A stretch of 18,291 nucleotides of DNA from Chrysochromulina tobinii (Eukaryota > Haptophyta > Prymnesiales > Chrysochromulinaceae), in NCBI GenBank assembly GCA_001275005.1, contig JWZX01002590.1:1-18291 (forward strand), in the 5' to 3' direction. The notes under the pieces were generated by a model. The model was given only the letters and a program-made list of their open reading frames with translations. It was not told the origin of the DNA and made no database searches. Each line of letters starts with the position of its first letter. The stretch's first letter is position 1. The position numbers were made by a program, and so were the translations under genes. Shown here one piece after another: positions 6,801-12,319 of this stretch.

Positions 6801-7995
6801 AGCTCACCTGCCATCCGAGGCAATCACATGCAGTGAGCCGCAATCACGTGCAATGAGCGGCCCGCAATCACATGCAATGAGCGGCCCGCAATCACATGCA
6901 ATCAGCTCACCGGCTAGTCGCTGCAATCACGTGCAATGAGCGACCCGCAATCAGACGCAATCAGACGCAATCAGACGCAATCAGCTCACCGGCTCGTCGC
7001 TGCAGATGCTCTTCTGGATGGCGACCCCATCCCCCGTGCCCTTCGGATCAAACGGATGCACGCCAGCAAGAAGGATGTACATGATGTTACCCAGGCCCCA
7101 AATGTCCATCCCCAGCCCCGCCTCGCCCTGCTTATACAACTCCGGTGGCCAGTACATGTAGCTGCCCCGCGAACGGCTCGCACCTCGTTGAATCTCGCAC
7201 GTGAGCCCGAAGTCCACCAGCCGCACCTGATGAGGGTGCCCATCAGTCGCACTCATCAATGGCAGCCGCACCTCCCTCCGCGGCCAGGAGGACATTCTCG
7301 CACAATCTCGCACAATCTCGCACCTCGCCTTCCGCGGTCAGGAGGACATTCTCGGGTTTGACGTCGGCGTGGCAGAGCCCCTGAGCGTGCAGCAACGCGA
7401 TCGCCCCCCCCAACTCCGACAGCAGCCGCGCGGCGCTCGCCTCCGACCATGGGCCGTCCGCACAAATCTTATCGAGCAAGTCGCCGCCGTCGACGAACTC
7501 CATCACAATGTAAAACTTACCCTCGTCGGCGTGTTCGTACACGTCCATGAACTTGGCGATGCACGTGTGCAGGCTCACCTGCTTCAGCACCGACACTTCC
7601 GCACGCACGGCCGCGGCCGACTGACGCGTCGTCGGGATCACCTTGATGGCGACCTTCTTTCCGGTCCTCCTGCACTGTCCAGAACGCACGACGGCAAACG
7701 CGCCCTCGCCGAGCAAGTCCAGCATTTGATAATCGTCATCAACGCGTCGCCCTTGCTTTGGCGCGGGGTCCGACTGGCACGGCCGAGGCGCAGCAGGCAA
7801 CGAGCTGCCCGATGCGACAGCAGTGGCGGCGGCAGCGGCGGCGGCCACCGCCGCGGACCCAACAGCGCGGAAGCGTGGTGCACGCGCCGAGAACGCAAGG
7901 GGGTACGACGAGCACCGCCGCCGGATCGTCGGCTCGTGCCCATGCAGGGCGGATGGCCTAAGCGTCGCGCCCGCGGCGCGGCGAAGGATCAGCAT
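3837..7995 (-). CDS. CaMK/CDPK-like protein kinase with EF-hand region and two cyclic-nucleotide-binding domains
   Basis: Rebuilt 12-exon model, frame unbroken, 845 aa: exons 7995-7324, 7226-6990, 6588-6493, 6381-6270, 6140-6003, 5933-5593, 5496-5401, 5320-5219, 5139-4951, 4752-4563, 4484-4330, 4046-3837. Kinase domain about 90-341: Gly loop GEGAF 96-100, Lys118, Glu133, catalytic loop HADVKPEN 209-216 (Ala replaces the usual Arg, so a non-RD kinase), DFG 229-231, PPE 251-253, D265, and the closing HPW 339-341. A CDPK-like linker (373-418) precedes an EF-hand with loop D479-D490 (Lys at position 5, Asp at 12) and a second, degenerate one (about 503-522). Cyclic-nucleotide domain 1 (about 533-625) has FGE 585-587 and Arg597; domain 2 (about 670-800) has FGE 762-764 and Arg773. 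Kinase first and cNMP domains last is the reverse of animal PKG. This suggests dual Ca2+ and cAMP/cGMP control (inference). The Arg-rich, acid-poor N-terminus could be a targeting sequence. The ATG at 7995 is the first in frame; an upstream GTG would add 14 residues. Least certain are exons 4-6, where duplicated junctions allow alternatives. Confidence 0.88.
4047..4329 (-). repeat. Kinase intron 11 (283 nt): ~21-bp tandem array
   Basis: Plus-strand units such as GGCCATCAAGGGGTAATCAGT repeat about ten times with small changes (about 4070-4310). On the transcribed strand they read CACTGATTACCCCTTGATGG. Donor gtcggt, acceptor cccgtcacag, phase 0 (RAHT|VYC). Plus-strand and minus-strand ORFs through the array are artefacts of its 21-nt period. 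Confidence 0.85.
4485..4562 (-). mobile_element. Introner-like unit, copy 3 (whole kinase intron 10, 78 nt)
   Basis: Its first 25 nt (gtgcgaagcgatggctcgaa and on) match the first bases of exon 11 at 19 of 20 positions. It then has GCATGCC directly followed by AGTGCTCACCACGGCGC, and ends CCCCTCTCCCCACAG. It is stop-free and 3 x 26 nt long, so unspliced message would encode a 26-residue insertion in cyclic-nucleotide domain 2. Confidence 0.75.
4753..4950 (-). repeat. Kinase intron 9 (198 nt): two tandem 69-nt GT...AG units
   Basis: Plus 4753-4821 and 4822-4890 are nearly identical 69-nt units. In the sense direction each starts GTACGCTCTCGGAG, an echo of the exon 10 start GTGCGCTCGGAG, and ends CCTCCCTCATCAG. 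Each unit alone therefore has intron-like ends. Within each lies the perfect palindrome GGAGAGCGCTCTCC. The remaining ~60 nt hold two GATTGCCTCCC units. Confidence 0.8.
5140..5218 (-). mobile_element. Introner-like unit, copy 2 (whole kinase intron 8, 79 nt)
   Basis: The entire intron is one unit. It starts gtgagcatatgcgg, an echo of exon 9 (GTGAGCATCCGCG). It then carries GCATGCAG directly followed by the core GTGCTCACCACGGCGCC, and ends in TCTCCTCCCCACAG. It has no CTGAT array. It interrupts cyclic-nucleotide domain 1 just after the phosphate-contacting Arg (KTRS|VSI). Confidence 0.75.
5321..5400 (-). other. Kinase intron 7 (80 nt)
   Basis: Phase 0, donor gtgcgt, acceptor cccacatcag, with several sense CTGATGAG/CTGAAGAG units. 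The donor at 5400 was chosen over a GT about 13 nt downstream because only it is phase-compatible with exon 8. It also gives the family-like junction GEVEI|LRTSEDG. Confidence 0.7.
5497..5592 (-). other. Kinase intron 6 (96 nt, stop-free and in frame)
   Basis: Phase 0, donor gtaatc, acceptor gttcatcag, with tandem sense CTGATTGCC units. Its length is 3 x 32 and it contains no in-frame stop. Retention would therefore insert 32 residues between the degenerate EF-hand and the first cyclic-nucleotide domain. Excision joins LMTN to VLKQTVEPGNF, which fits the family better. Confidence 0.65.
5851..5890 (-). repeat. 10-bp tandem repeat (4 units) inside kinase exon 6
   Basis: AGGCAGATTG on the plus strand occurs four times in a row. 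In the model it is coding (NLPQSASICLNLP), cycling through reading frames because the unit is not a multiple of three. The unit resembles the TTGCCTC-type repeats of nearby introns, so this exon segment may be of intronic origin. Confidence 0.8.
5934..6002 (-). other. Kinase intron 5 (69 nt)
   Basis: Phase 1, donor gtacgc, acceptor cccctcatcag. It contains four sense CTGAT motifs. The acceptor is inferred from phase and from its match to the CTCATCAG ending of other introns. An alternative acceptor further into exon 6 cannot be excluded, and would remove the 10-bp repeats at 5851-5890 from the protein only if frame were kept. Confidence 0.6.
6141..6200 (-). mobile_element. Introner-like unit, copy 1 (kinase intron 4, 3' part, 60 nt)
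   Basis: A GT...AG unit directly before exon 5. Its first 30 nt (sense gtgagcacttcagccatgag and onward) nearly repeat the first 30 nt of exon 5. It then has CTCACCACGGCGCC followed by a pyrimidine-rich CTTCTCCCCACAG. The core is shared with units at 5140-5218, 4485-4562 and 11735-11816. The rest of intron 4 (6201-6269) holds CTGAT repeats and a second copy of the exon 4 end. Confidence 0.7.
6382..6492 (-). repeat. Kinase intron 3 (111 nt): tandem CACTGATGACC repeats
   Basis: Phase 0. About eight near-identical 10-11 nt units of sense CACTGATGACC fill the intron. The acceptor follows cctcgagcag, which echoes the exon 3 end ATCGAGCAG. The acceptor was chosen because TIEQ|LMHHPW then has the same spacing as the conserved kinase end motif (Q-x-L-x-H-P-W). 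Confidence 0.75.
6589..6989 (-). repeat. Kinase intron 2 (401 nt): sense CTGAT-type tandem arrays with duplicated splice junctions
   Basis: Most of the intron is short tandem repeats. On the plus strand these read GCAATCA-type (6820-6985) and GGTCATCAGC/GTGGTCATCA-type (6598-6790), so on the transcribed strand they read TGATTGC and CACTGATGACC. It also carries a copy of the donor junction (plus 6902-6926, the equivalent of TGCAGCGACGAGCCG|gtgagc but with TAG in place of GAG). A copy of the acceptor-side exon start, GTGAGCTTCGCGAGCTGGCC, lies at plus 6788-6807. The real acceptor at 6589 is fixed by the kinase frame (DEP|VSFASWP). Confidence 0.8.
7227..7323 (-). other. Kinase intron 1 (97 nt) containing a copy of the joined exon 1/exon 2 junction
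   Basis: Phase 0, donor gtgcga, acceptor ctcatcag. On the minus strand the intron interior (plus positions about 7263-7301) repeats the end of exon 1 (ENVLLTAEGE codons, here reading like ENVLLAAEGG) followed directly by GTGCGGCTG, the first bases of exon 2. The last 45 nt (7227-7271) are a GT...AG unit that starts with this echo of the exon 2 start. Two copies of GTGCGAGATT lie near the donor. Confidence 0.75.
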
Positions 7996-8059
7996 GTCGA
8001 ACCAGCGAACACCGATCGGGGACTTGAGAGAGCTCACAGGGAGGAGGGAGCACGGCGGC

Positions 8060-8085
8060 GTGAACGTTCACAGTGAACAGTTCAC
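8060..8085. promoter_or_regulatory. Cluster of GTGAAC/GTTCAC palindromes upstream of the kinase gene
   Basis: Four alternating half-sites make three overlapping perfect palindromes: GTGAACGTTCAC (8060-8071), GTTCACAGTGAAC (8066-8078) and GTGAACAGTTCAC (8073-8085). They lie 65-90 bp upstream of the kinase ATG, in the 158-bp gap after the pseudoprotease stop codon. Position and symmetry suggest a dimeric transcription-factor site; this is inference. Confidence 0.45.
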
Positions 8086-8153
8086 CGTGAGTTCCGCAAA
8101 ATTAGACACTTCCCCGGTCCGACAGCTACGATGTTTCACACGAACATGGCTCA

Positions 8154-10157
8154 TCACTCAACGGGAGGGGACTCGCTTCCCGGCGCCGCAGCTGGGGCAT
8201 CCGCTGGGGCCGGCGCACGGGCTGGGGCTGGGGCTGGGGCTGGGGCTGGGGCTGGGGCTGCAGCTGGGGCTGCAGCTGGGGCTGCAGCTGGGGCTGGGGC
8301 TAGCGGTGCGGCCGGGCCTCGGGCGTCCGCTAGGGCTAGCGGTGCGGCTGGGGCGTCTCCTGGCGCTGGAGCTTGAGCAATATAGCTTTGTTTGTCCTCG
8401 ATAGCGAGCGCTTCTGCCCGCGGCATCTTCGTCTCCTCGACTTCGGCATGCTCCGTCCTTCGTGGAGCGGATGGCAACACGCGCGGCAACACGCTTGCCC
8501 ACGGTCCCTGCGGCCACCAGATGTCGAACGGCGCCGGCACGCGCCCCTGCGGCCGCACGAAGGCCTCGTACGAGAGGTTCCGGCTCAACGCGAGCTGGGT
8601 AACCTTCCAGTTACTGATCAAGTACAAGAGCAGCGCGAATATCAGGCTGAGGAAGAAGGGAACGACGACGAAGAGCAGAACGCGGATGCCGCCCATGTTG
8701 TACGGCGTCATAGCGCACACTGGTTCGGTGGGGCCTCCGAGACAGTCGGGGTAGAGCACATTGAGAGCCTCCAGGTCATCCTCGGCAAGGCACGTGCGCG
8801 GGTTGTGCTGCGTGAGCTTCTCCATGACCGACTCGCGGATGCCCGGCTGATAGTACGAGGGCGTGCCTGCGAATTGCCCGCGCGGCACGCCCTCGTGCAC
8901 ATCCTTCCACACAGAGGAAGTGTTGCAGTTGAGGCTGGTGAGGGGCACACCAGCGGCGAAGCCCGCATGGAACGCATTCTGGCCGGCCCTCGGGAAGCCG
9001 CTGAGCGTCTCGCGCGGAAGCCCGTCCGGGTGGCCAAGGCCAAGCAAGGAACCGATCTCCTGGATCAAGGCCGCCTCGAAGTCGTAGCATTGCCAGCACA
9101 TGATGAAGATGCCCTGGTGAAAGGTCCACGGCACCATGAGCAGGAAGAATCGGAGCGTCGAACTGAGCATGGGCGTCTCCGCGAACATGATCAGGGCACC
9201 CTCGAGGCGTAGCTGGAATGGAGACACGCCTGGGAAGAGCTGGACGCTGCCGTCCTTGTTCACCAAGATGTGCTCCCGGATCGCCCACTTGATCTTGAAG
9301 GCCATGATGGCGAGCATGGTGGCCACGGTGATGCCCCAAACAAAGAAGATGAAAGTCACACCGATTGCATGCATGACGGCAGCGTCGGTCCTGGGGCCTG
9401 CCCTCTTGAAGCTGTGCCACCTTTCGCAGAACTGCGAGTCCATGTACCAGCAGAAGTCCATAGTGTCAGGAAGTGGTTTCGTGCGTATGGAGAGGACCCC
9501 TCGCTGCGTCTCGACGACCGGCCGCGCGACCATGTGCGGTCCGTACTGGCGGAGGCGAAAATCGCCGTTGGTGGACACGAAATCGGCTGGGAAGTCGGCC
9601 GGCGCCGTGGTCCGCCACGTGGCCAGCTCGTCCGATGCACGCATCGCGTCCCTCGTCATGGCTGTGATCCATATCTCGGCGAGGGGGCAGTCGGCGTTGA
9701 GCTGGTCGATAGCTTTGCACTGGCTTGTCACCTCGGTGAACTTGATGAAGCGCGAGTTCATTGCCCATGCCTCGAACGCCCGATGCATGGAAGCCCTGAT
9801 CATGTCGCACGTGACTAAAGACATCGCCCAGAAGTCGTCTTCGAAGAGTGGCAGCAGATCGTCACAGAGCCGCGGGTCCAGGGCCCACGTGATGCTGTTG
9901 CCGAGCCCTCGGTTCGGGTCCCTGTTTAAGCACACGAATGTGTCCGCCGTGCAAGGCATCGACCATAGGTAGCCGAGTGACTGCATGCGCTGCACCTGGA
10001 GCGGCGTGCCGAGGTCCCGGCCAAGGGTCTCATTGTAGATGCCTGCAATGGTCGCACCGTAGTAGGCCTGAGCGGTAGTGGTCCACGAGTGTGCCCCTGG
10101 CACGATGCCGAGGAGCACTAGGGTGGTGCTGAAGGCTCGGCGCCTGGAGTACCGCAT
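8154..10157 (-). CDS. Matrixin-like (M10-type) membrane pseudoprotease
   Basis: Single exon, 667 aa from the ATG at 10157; an in-frame GTG ten codons upstream is not needed. Residues 1-24 form a signal peptide (Arg-rich start, TTLVLLGIVPG, then AHS). Residues ~89-145 resemble the first half of a matrixin catalytic domain (ITWALDP ... IRASMHRAFEAWA ... FIKFTEV). The zinc helix then reads QEIGSLLGLGH (366-376). The family motif is HExxHxxGxxH, so the first two His are replaced by Gln and Ser and only the third remains, as does the catalytic Glu. Matrixin-like activity is therefore unlikely. Hydrophobic segments at about 263-288 and 333-353 sit between the two halves of the protease fold, and a third at 491-516 precedes a Pro/Ala-repeat cytoplasmic tail. 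ALNVLYPDC (463-471) matches the usual end of the domain. Cys-rich lumenal segments suggest disulphides. Role unknown; possibly adhesion or binding. Confidence 0.82.
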   Translation of the reverse strand: MRYSRRRAFSTTLVLLGIVPGAHSWTTTAQAYYGATIAGIYNETLGRDLGTPLQVQRMQSLGYLWSMPCTADTFVCLNRDPNRGLGNSITWALDPRLCDDLLPLFEDDFWAMSLVTCDMIRASMHRAFEAWAMNSRFIKFTEVTSQCKAIDQLNADCPLAEIWITAMTRDAMRASDELATWRTTAPADFPADFVSTNGDFRLRQYGPHMVARPVVETQRGVLSIRTKPLPDTMDFCWYMDSQFCERWHSFKRAGPRTDAAVMHAIGVTFIFFVWGITVATMLAIMAFKIKWAIREHILVNKDGSVQLFPGVSPFQLRLEGALIMFAETPMLSSTLRFFLLMVPWTFHQGIFIMCWQCYDFEAALIQEIGSLLGLGHPDGLPRETLSGFPRAGQNAFHAGFAAGVPLTSLNCNTSSVWKDVHEGVPRGQFAGTPSYYQPGIRESVMEKLTQHNPRTCLAEDDLEALNVLYPDCLGGPTEPVCAMTPYNMGGIRVLLFVVVPFFLSLIFALLLYLISNWKVTQLALSRNLSYEAFVRPQGRVPAPFDIWWPQGPWASVLPRVLPSAPRRTEHAEVEETKMPRAEALAIEDKQSYIAQAPAPGDAPAAPLALADARGPAAPLAPAPAAAPAAAPAAAPAPAPAPAPAPARAPAPADAPAAAPGSESPPVE
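8205..8305 (-). repeat. Hexanucleotide GGGGCT repeat encoding a Pro/Ala tail
   Basis: On the plus strand GCTGGG units, with GCTGCA variants, run for about 100 bp. In the minus-strand gene they encode alternating Ala-Pro and Ala-Ala-Pro near the C-terminus. This is a coding microsatellite, likely to vary in length between strains. Confidence 0.85.
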
Positions 10158-10454
10158 GCTAGGACGAACAGACAGGACGCACTCCACACAGTTTGAGACG
10201 TTTGCACGAGGCGGCGGAATGCAGGCATAGTGAGAACCTAAAACTCCGTTGAACGTGTCCGAGTTACAAAAAAGCTACTCAGAAGACTCAACCGCAATGA
10301 TGCTCATCGAAGACACCCCCTGGCTGGCGACCTCTTGTGTGGGCCTCCTTGTGGGAAAGTGAGAGCACAACCTTGAAGCCTCACACTTTGGCTATTTCTG
10401 CAGTGCCGACTGGACGCTTCGACCGCGGCGTCCATCGGGCTCGCTCGTGCCCAA
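10158..10454. promoter_or_regulatory. Divergent promoter region
   Basis: A 297-bp gap separates two genes transcribed away from each other, the pseudoprotease (-) and the MORN protein (+). Both promoters must lie here or overlap the 5' ends. No clear TATA box or symmetric operator-like motif was found. Confidence 0.6.
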
Positions 10455-12279
10455 ATGGATCCCAAGGAGGCCCAAGAGGCGGCCCGAAAGGCGCTGCAGC
10501 GCGACATGAAGGCCAAAGCGGCGAAGGCAAAGGCCGCAAAGGCCAACGCGGAGAAGGCAGCAGCCGCGGCGGCAGCAGCTGCAGCAACAGCGGCAGAATC
10601 AGCAGCAGCTGAGCAGCAGCAGCTGCTGCACTCGCTGCGCAAGGACAAGCCCAAAGGTAAGACCAAGCCTCGAGGGGCAAAGTCACCACCGAAGGGCCCG
10701 CCCGTGCTCAGTGGTGCCGGCTCGAGCCAGCAGCACGCCGCCGCCTCGCCACCCGGAGTACTCAAGCCGCTCAACGTTGCTGCGAAAAAGGTCAAGGCGA
10801 CGGACGGCAGCAAATCGGATAGGCGCTCCCTCGACGAGAGGCAAGGCAACCAACTCGCTCAGTCGCACCGCAGTAGCCATAGTCAGAAGACGCCGCGACA
10901 GAAGACGCCGCGACAGAAGAAGAAGGTCAGTTTGATGGACACCGCCGAGACCGTCTACCTCACGCTCACGCCGCGCTCGAAAGCTGCAGCGGCCAAGCCC
11001 GACGCCGACGCCGGGTAAGCAATTGGCAATCCGACCAATTGATTGCTGCTGATGACTGGCACTGAGTGACACTTGATGATGGGCACTGATTGGATGTGAT
11101 TGCCTCGCAGGTACACAATGGGACAGATCGTCTTCCCTAATTGCCTCCCTAATTGCCTCCCTAATTGCCTCCCTAATTGCCTCGCAGGTACACAATGGGG
11201 CAGATCGTCTTCCCGGGCCAGGGCATCTTCGCGGGCGCGTCCGTGAGCGGCAAGCGCCACGGCTTCGGCAAGTTCTGGTTCGTCGCAGGCGAGGTGTACG
11301 AAGGCGAGTGGGCTCAGGATATGATGCACGGTCAGGGCAAGATGATCTACCCAACTGGTGCTGAGTATACTGGCGAGTGGCGGCACAATGTGCGCCAGGG
11401 CATCGGCACGCTCACGTATGCGAACAAGGACGAGTTCAGCGGCTCATGGGTCGCGGATAGTAAGTCAGGTCATGGCGTCTTCAAATGGTCAGTCCGGAGC
11501 GATGCGCCGAGGATGATTGACACTCATGATCGGCACTGATGATTGGCACTGATGATTGGCACTGATGATTGGCACTGATGATTGGCACTGATGATTGGCA
11601 CTGATTGTCGGATGACGCATCGTGCTCTCCATGGACTGATTGCAACTGAGTGCATCCGATCACCACTGATTGCCACTGATTGCCACTGATTGCCACTGAT
11701 GGACACTGATGGCCACTGATTGCGTCGCATGCAGGTCCGACGGCGCCTCGTACTCGGGCCACTGATGACCTGCCCTTGCATGCAAGTGCTCACCACAGCG
11801 CCGTTGTCGCATGCAGGTCCGACGGCGCCTCGTACTCGGGCCAGTTCTCAGAGGGTGTCATGCACGGAAAGGGCAAGTAAGGTTTCGTCGACGACCCCTG
11901 GATTGGCTTTGATGGGCTCCCTCTGAGTGCCACTGATTGGCTTTGATGGGCTCCCTCTGAGTGCCACTGATTGGCTTTGATGGGCTCCCTCTGAGTGCCA
12001 CTGATTGGCTCGCTCATCAGGTACGCCTTCAGCGACGGCTGCGTCTTCGAGGGGATGTACGTCGACGGCCGACGGCATGGGCACGGCAAGTTCACGCGAC
12101 CAGACGGATCGTGGGAAGAAGCGGACTGGAATCAAGGCTGCCAGGTCCCGGGCACCTGCGTGCAGTGTGCCGGCCCTGGGGAGGTGGCGAGGCCCGGTCT
12201 CTTCAATGATGTGATCCGCGGTGCGCGCGCGTTGGTGAGGTCGTCGCGATCTCCGAAGCGTGCCGAGGGGCAAGGCTGA
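10455..12279 (+). CDS. MORN-repeat protein with basic Ala/Lys-rich N-terminus
   Basis: Four exons, all introns phase 2: 10455-11014, 11188-11487, 11817-11876, 12021-12279; 392 aa. Residues 1-60 are a highly charged Ala/Lys helix (possible coiled coil), followed by a Gln/Ala stretch and a basic Pro/Ser region with the repeat QKTPRQKTPRQ. From about 199 to 340 there are six MORN repeats: FAGASVSGKRHGFGKF, YEGEWAQDMMHGQGKM, YTGEWRHNVRQGIGTL, FSGSWVADSKSGHGVF, YSGQFSEGVMHGKGKY and FEGMYVDGRRHGHGKF. The tail has two cysteines and is Arg-rich. MORN proteins bind membranes or scaffold complexes, often at flagella or the cell cortex; which applies here is unknown. Acceptors are certain because only the second copy of each duplicated exon start keeps the MORN frame. 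Exon 2 contains a strong decoy donor, GTAAGT, at about 11460. It is the only plus-strand gene in the window. Confidence 0.92.
11015..11187 (+). repeat. MORN-gene intron 1 (173 nt) ending in a 77-nt GT...AG unit
   Basis: A ~38-nt segment, TTGCCTCGCAG plus the first 26 nt of exon 2, occurs at 11100-11137 and again at 11177-11214 with one difference. Between the copies are tandem TAATTGCCTCCC units (about 11136-11180). Splicing at the first copy (11111) would put the MORN repeats out of frame, so the second acceptor (11187) is used for the protein. Confidence 0.85.
11488..11734 (+). repeat. MORN-gene intron 2, 5' part: GGCACTGATGATT tandem array
   Basis: About six 13-nt units GGCACTGATGATT lie at 11533-11605, followed by GATTGCCACT units at 11665-11720. 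The donor is ATG|gtcagt (phase 2). The array has CTGAT on the sense strand, as in the kinase introns, although this gene lies on the opposite strand. Confidence 0.85.
11735..11816 (+). mobile_element. Introner-like unit, copy 4 (MORN-gene intron 2, 3' part, 82 nt)
   Basis: The unit starts with GTCCGACGGCGCCTCG and continues as a perfect copy of the start of exon 3. Including the upstream TCGCATGCAG, 37 nt are identical between 11725-11761 and 11807-11843. It then has TTGCATGCAAGTGCTCACC ACAGCGCC, the core seen in three kinase introns, and ends GTCGCATGCAG. Perfect identity of the duplicated segment points to recent origin. Confidence 0.75.
11877..12020 (+). repeat. MORN-gene intron 3 (144 nt): three 34-bp tandem units
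   Basis: Units at 11905-11938, 11939-11972 and 11973-12006 are essentially identical (GGCTTTGATGGGCTCC ... CACTGATT). They are followed by GGCTCGCTCATCAG, the same acceptor type as kinase introns 1, 5 and 9. Donor gtaagg. Confidence 0.9.
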
Positions 12280-12319
12280 CGAGATCGCGATCCCCCTAGC
12301 GGAGTGCCGAGGGGACAGG
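12245..12319. repeat. Imperfect direct repeat across the MORN-gene stop codon
   Basis: TCGCGATCTCC...GTGCCGAGGGGCAAGG (12245-12275) recurs as TCGCGATCCCC...GTGCCGAGGGGACAGG (12285-12319). The first copy encodes the last residues of the protein and the second is in the 3' region, so a local tandem duplication may have extended or shifted the C-terminus. Confidence 0.6.

Noticed and set aside
6377-6939. Repeat ORFs on the plus strand (SVVISGHQWSS-type)
   Set aside because: They are antisense to the kinase introns and consist only of tandem-repeat translation.
4047-7000. CRISPR-like array
   Set aside because: Units are contiguous tandem repeats without unique spacers, inside eukaryotic introns.
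11111-11187. First copy of the exon 2 start in the MORN gene as the true acceptor
   Set aside because: Reading on from 11111 leaves the MORN frame. Only the acceptor at 11187 keeps six MORN repeats in frame.
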